Source: Photobacterium proteolyticum (lineage in GTDB: Bacteria > Pseudomonadota > Gammaproteobacteria > Enterobacterales > Vibrionaceae). Taken from it: a stretch of 64,000 nucleotides of DNA. Within the stretch, counting starts at the first letter, position 1, and each line of letters starts with the position of its first letter. Positions 61,945-64,000 of the stretch are shown piece after piece. The notes below the pieces were generated by a model, which saw only the letters and a program-made list of their open reading frames with translations, searched no databases and was not told the origin of the DNA. The stretch covers positions 1-64,000 of the forward strand of contig NZ_MJIL01000087.1 of NCBI RefSeq assembly GCF_001939735.1, read 5' to 3'. Position numbers and translations under genes: made by a program.

Positions 61945-62838
61945 TTAAATCTTCCTTGGGTCCAACGCGTCTTGCAGCGAATCAGAGAACATATTGAAGG
62001 CCAATACCAATACAAACAGCATGCCTGATGAGGCGAAGAAGTTGCAGAAATGGCCGGCTGTTACCTCACCACTGGCTTCTGCAATCATCAGTCCCCAGCT
62101 AATGCTGTCTTTTACGCCCAGCCCCAGGAAGCTCAAGATAACTTCACTTTTGATTGCGGTAATAAACAACAGGGTCATTTCCACCAGCAGGATGTGAGAG
62201 GTATTAGGGAGCAGATGTTTGAAGATCACCCGGTAAACCGGCACACCCAGCGAACGGGCCGCCTCGGTAAACTCCATATTTTTCAGCTTAATAACCTCTC
62301 CGCGCACCAATCGCGCCGTGCCCATCCAGAAACAGGACATCATGGCGATATGCATGGCATAAGGGTTATCAGCCAAGGCAACGGCAAACGCTGCCACCAT
62401 CAGGTAGTAAGGGATACAATCGAGGCAGTTCATCAGCCATAGAAAAAGTTCATCAATCCAGGTACCAGAAAAGTAACCCGTTGTTGAACCCACCAATGCC
62501 CCGGTAATCGTTGCAACCACCGCAACGGTCAGGCCGACTTCAAAAGCCGTTTTGGTACTGTAGATTGCCCGTTGGAAAATATCCTGGCCGTTAATATTGG
62601 TACCGAACCAATACTCGGCCGTTGGGCCCATTTGCCCGTCGGCGAGCAGTTCGTCCCACCCCTGGGCAATTACGCCGAGCCATACCAAAATCGCGGTAAG
62701 CAGGTACAAGCCAACCACAGAAAGGCTGATCATTCCCACTTTGTCACGCGTGAATTTGTGAAAAGCTTTGGTCCATAGGGATTCACGTTTTTCCGGTGCC
62801 ACCGCGCTACTTCCCTGGTCCATTATTGCGTCCGACAT
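61945..62838 (-). CDS. Peptide ABC transporter permease (OppC/DppC type)
   Basis: 297 residues with a cytoplasmic N-terminus and six membrane helices. The N-terminal OppC_N segment (FTRDKVGMISLSVVGLYLL) is followed by a binding-protein-dependent permease domain with an EAA-like loop (ARSLGVPVYRVIFKHLLPN, about 185-205) that docks on the ATPases. It pairs with the OppB-type permease encoded 12 bases upstream. The periplasmic loop is longer than in short DppC proteins. Confidence 0.94.
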   Translation of the reverse strand: MSDAIMDQGSSAVAPEKRESLWTKAFHKFTRDKVGMISLSVVGLYLLTAILVWLGVIAQGWDELLADGQMGPTAEYWFGTNINGQDIFQRAIYSTKTAFEVGLTVAVVATITGALVGSTTGYFSGTWIDELFLWLMNCLDCIPYYLMVAAFAVALADNPYAMHIAMMSCFWMGTARLVRGEVIKLKNMEFTEAARSLGVPVYRVIFKHLLPNTSHILLVEMTLLFITAIKSEVILSFLGLGVKDSISWGLMIAEASGEVTAGHFCNFFASSGMLFVLVLAFNMFSDSLQDALDPRKI

Positions 62839-62850
62839 TGCTTATTGTCC

Positions 62851-63804
62851 TTATTTAAGAGAAATACGCGGATCAACAACGCGATACAAAATATCTACCA
62901 GGCTAACCACAAGGATGAACATCAATGTGGTCAATACGATAATTGCCTTCAAAACAGGCAGATCACCGGTGGTAATCGCGTCGTAGGCTGTCAATCCAAC
63001 ACCCGGAATACCGAAGTAGCTTTCCAGTAAAAGCGCACCACCCACTACAACGAAAGGAATGGAGAACACAATACGGGTTACTATCGGAATCAGGGAATTT
63101 CTCAGGACATGCTTGAATAAAATCGTGCTCGCACTGTGACCAAACGCCTTGGCCGTGCGAACATGGTCCCGGGTCGTCTCTTCAACAATCACCGCTCGGT
63201 AGAATCGGGTGTTATAGCCCAGGGCCACGAACACCGATGATATGGTCGGTACAGTGATGTAGTAGAGGTAATCCGAGAGGGAATTCACTTCCCAGCCATA
63301 GACTGGGAAGAGATTCAGGCCATAACTGGAGCAGAAAATCAGTTGCGTCGTTATGATTACAATGAGATACGAAATACTCATCCCCACTACAGAAGACGAC
63401 ATGATCAACTTATCCAGCCAACTGGATCGGTGCATGGCAGCAAACAACGCCAGCATGACCCCCAGCACGTTACCCAGAATAAATCCGGGCAACTGCAAGG
63501 CAATCGAGACCGGAATGGTCTTCGCCAGAATCGACGTCACCTTTTCACCGGTTGAATCGGAATACCCGAAATCAAACAAGACAACTTCCTTGATGTACTC
63601 AAAGTAGCGTACAAAGAAAGGCTGGTCGTAACCGAGCTGATGTCGGATTTCATTGATCTCTTCGATGGTAGGGTTCCGGCCCAGCAAGTCGTAAGTCTTG
63701 TCTGGTCCGAAATAAACCATCAACACAAAGCTGATAAGTGTCACCCCAAAAAGCAACGGGATGCTGTACATCAGCTTCCTGAAACAGTGTTTTAAAATCT
63801 CCAT
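62851..63804 (-). CDS. Peptide ABC transporter permease (OppB/DppB type)
   Basis: 317 residues with six membrane helices. The N-terminus (FRKLMYSIPLLFGVTLISFVLM) and the EAA loop (AKAFGHSASTILFKHVLRNSLIP, about 215-237) are typical of OppB. The EIRHQLGYDQPFFVRYFEYI segment in the first periplasmic loop is standard for the family. It lies 16 bases downstream of the binding-protein gene at the window edge. Confidence 0.94.
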   Translation of the reverse strand: MEILKHCFRKLMYSIPLLFGVTLISFVLMVYFGPDKTYDLLGRNPTIEEINEIRHQLGYDQPFFVRYFEYIKEVVLFDFGYSDSTGEKVTSILAKTIPVSIALQLPGFILGNVLGVMLALFAAMHRSSWLDKLIMSSSVVGMSISYLIVIITTQLIFCSSYGLNLFPVYGWEVNSLSDYLYYITVPTISSVFVALGYNTRFYRAVIVEETTRDHVRTAKAFGHSASTILFKHVLRNSLIPIVTRIVFSIPFVVVGGALLLESYFGIPGVGLTAYDAITTGDLPVLKAIIVLTTLMFILVVSLVDILYRVVDPRISLK

Positions 63805-63820
63805 AATGACCCAGCTTTAG

Positions 63821-64000
63821 TTATGATTTGATGTCAACGTATTTCAGATAGTTACCCATTACGTCACGCTGTGGCCACATGATGGCGTTTTTGTGCCACA
63901 TGCGAATACGCGTGCGCGAGTAACCGCCGATACCGACACAGTCGTCGACAACCATCTGGTTCATCTTCTTGTAGATTTCGGTACGTTCTGGGCTTGGCTG
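63821..64000 (-). CDS. Peptide ABC transporter substrate-binding protein (C-terminal part)
   Basis: The last 59 codons of a gene that continues beyond the right edge. The reading (PSPERTEIYKKMNQMVVDDC, RIRMWHKNAIMWP, GNYLKYVDIKS) is the C-terminus of a family 5 extracellular solute-binding protein, the periplasmic receptor for this peptide transporter. The transported peptide class cannot be told from this fragment. Confidence 0.88.
   Translation of the reverse strand, partial: QPSPERTEIYKKMNQMVVDDCVGIGGYSRTRIRMWHKNAIMWPQRDVMGNYLKYVDIKS

Noticed and set aside
1-64000. CRISPR arrays, rRNA genes, integrases or transposase genes
   Set aside because: No regularly spaced repeats, rRNA-like sequence, or recombinase/transposase motifs were seen anywhere in the window.

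Overview
The window looks like chromosomal DNA from a marine gammaproteobacterium of the Vibrionaceae, most like Photobacterium. The signs are the norspermidine route (fused diaminobutyrate aminotransferase-decarboxylase, carboxynorspermidine dehydrogenase and decarboxylase), the uvrY-uvrC-pgsA-tRNA neighbourhood shared with enteric bacteria, a MetJ-type operator, and dense intrinsic terminators. The genus is inferred from gene content and not tested.

Layout. 1-1.7 kb: an accessory DUF3644 gene. 2.0-2.8 kb: a minus-strand tRNA array, Cys-Gly-Leu-Cys-Gly-Leu-Cys in transcription order, built from two copies of a 362-bp unit; both tRNA-Gly genes carry a rearranged T arm. 3.0-8.5 kb: the norspermidine operon. 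9.5-16.9 kb: an orphan PTS EIIC-like membrane protein, a LysR regulator, a lactate permease and a large FAD/Fe-S D-lactate dehydrogenase. 17.2-20.7 kb: another tRNA-Cys, then pgsA, uvrC and uvrY. 21.3-24.7 kb: a three-gene ECF transporter behind a MetJ box and a structured leader.

25.0-31.5 kb and 47.6-57.2 kb form a complete purine catabolic system in two blocks. Block one is xdhA-xdhB-xdhC-guaD plus a small unknown gene. Block two is puuE-uraD-alc-allA-puuD (minus), with uraH, an AzgA-type purine permease, a decayed NCS2 permease remnant and a RutR-like TetR regulator. Together they take guanine, hypoxanthine and xanthine through urate, HIU, OHCU, allantoin, allantoate and ureidoglycolate to glyoxylate and urea. 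Four 16-bp TTGAC-N6-GTCA(A/G) palindromes resembling the E. coli RutR operator lie upstream of xdhA (two), between puuE and uraH, and upstream of a DMT exporter. This suggests one local regulon.

Between and after these blocks: an AT-rich pair encoding a DUF2235 hydrolase and a cell-wall amidase (31.9-33.5 kb); two bacterioferritin genes behind a Fur-box-like site, with haem-binding and ferroxidase residues split between the subunits; a CHASE3 chemoreceptor; a CPA2 antiporter; a tandemly duplicated POT-like transporter; a frameshifted lipoprotein/di-haem peroxidase with its own Fur-box-like site; a 47-residue small ORF; an unknown multi-pass membrane protein; a 270-bp MITE-like element; HIT and histone-deacetylase-family proteins; and an oligopeptide ABC transporter whose binding-protein gene runs off the right edge.
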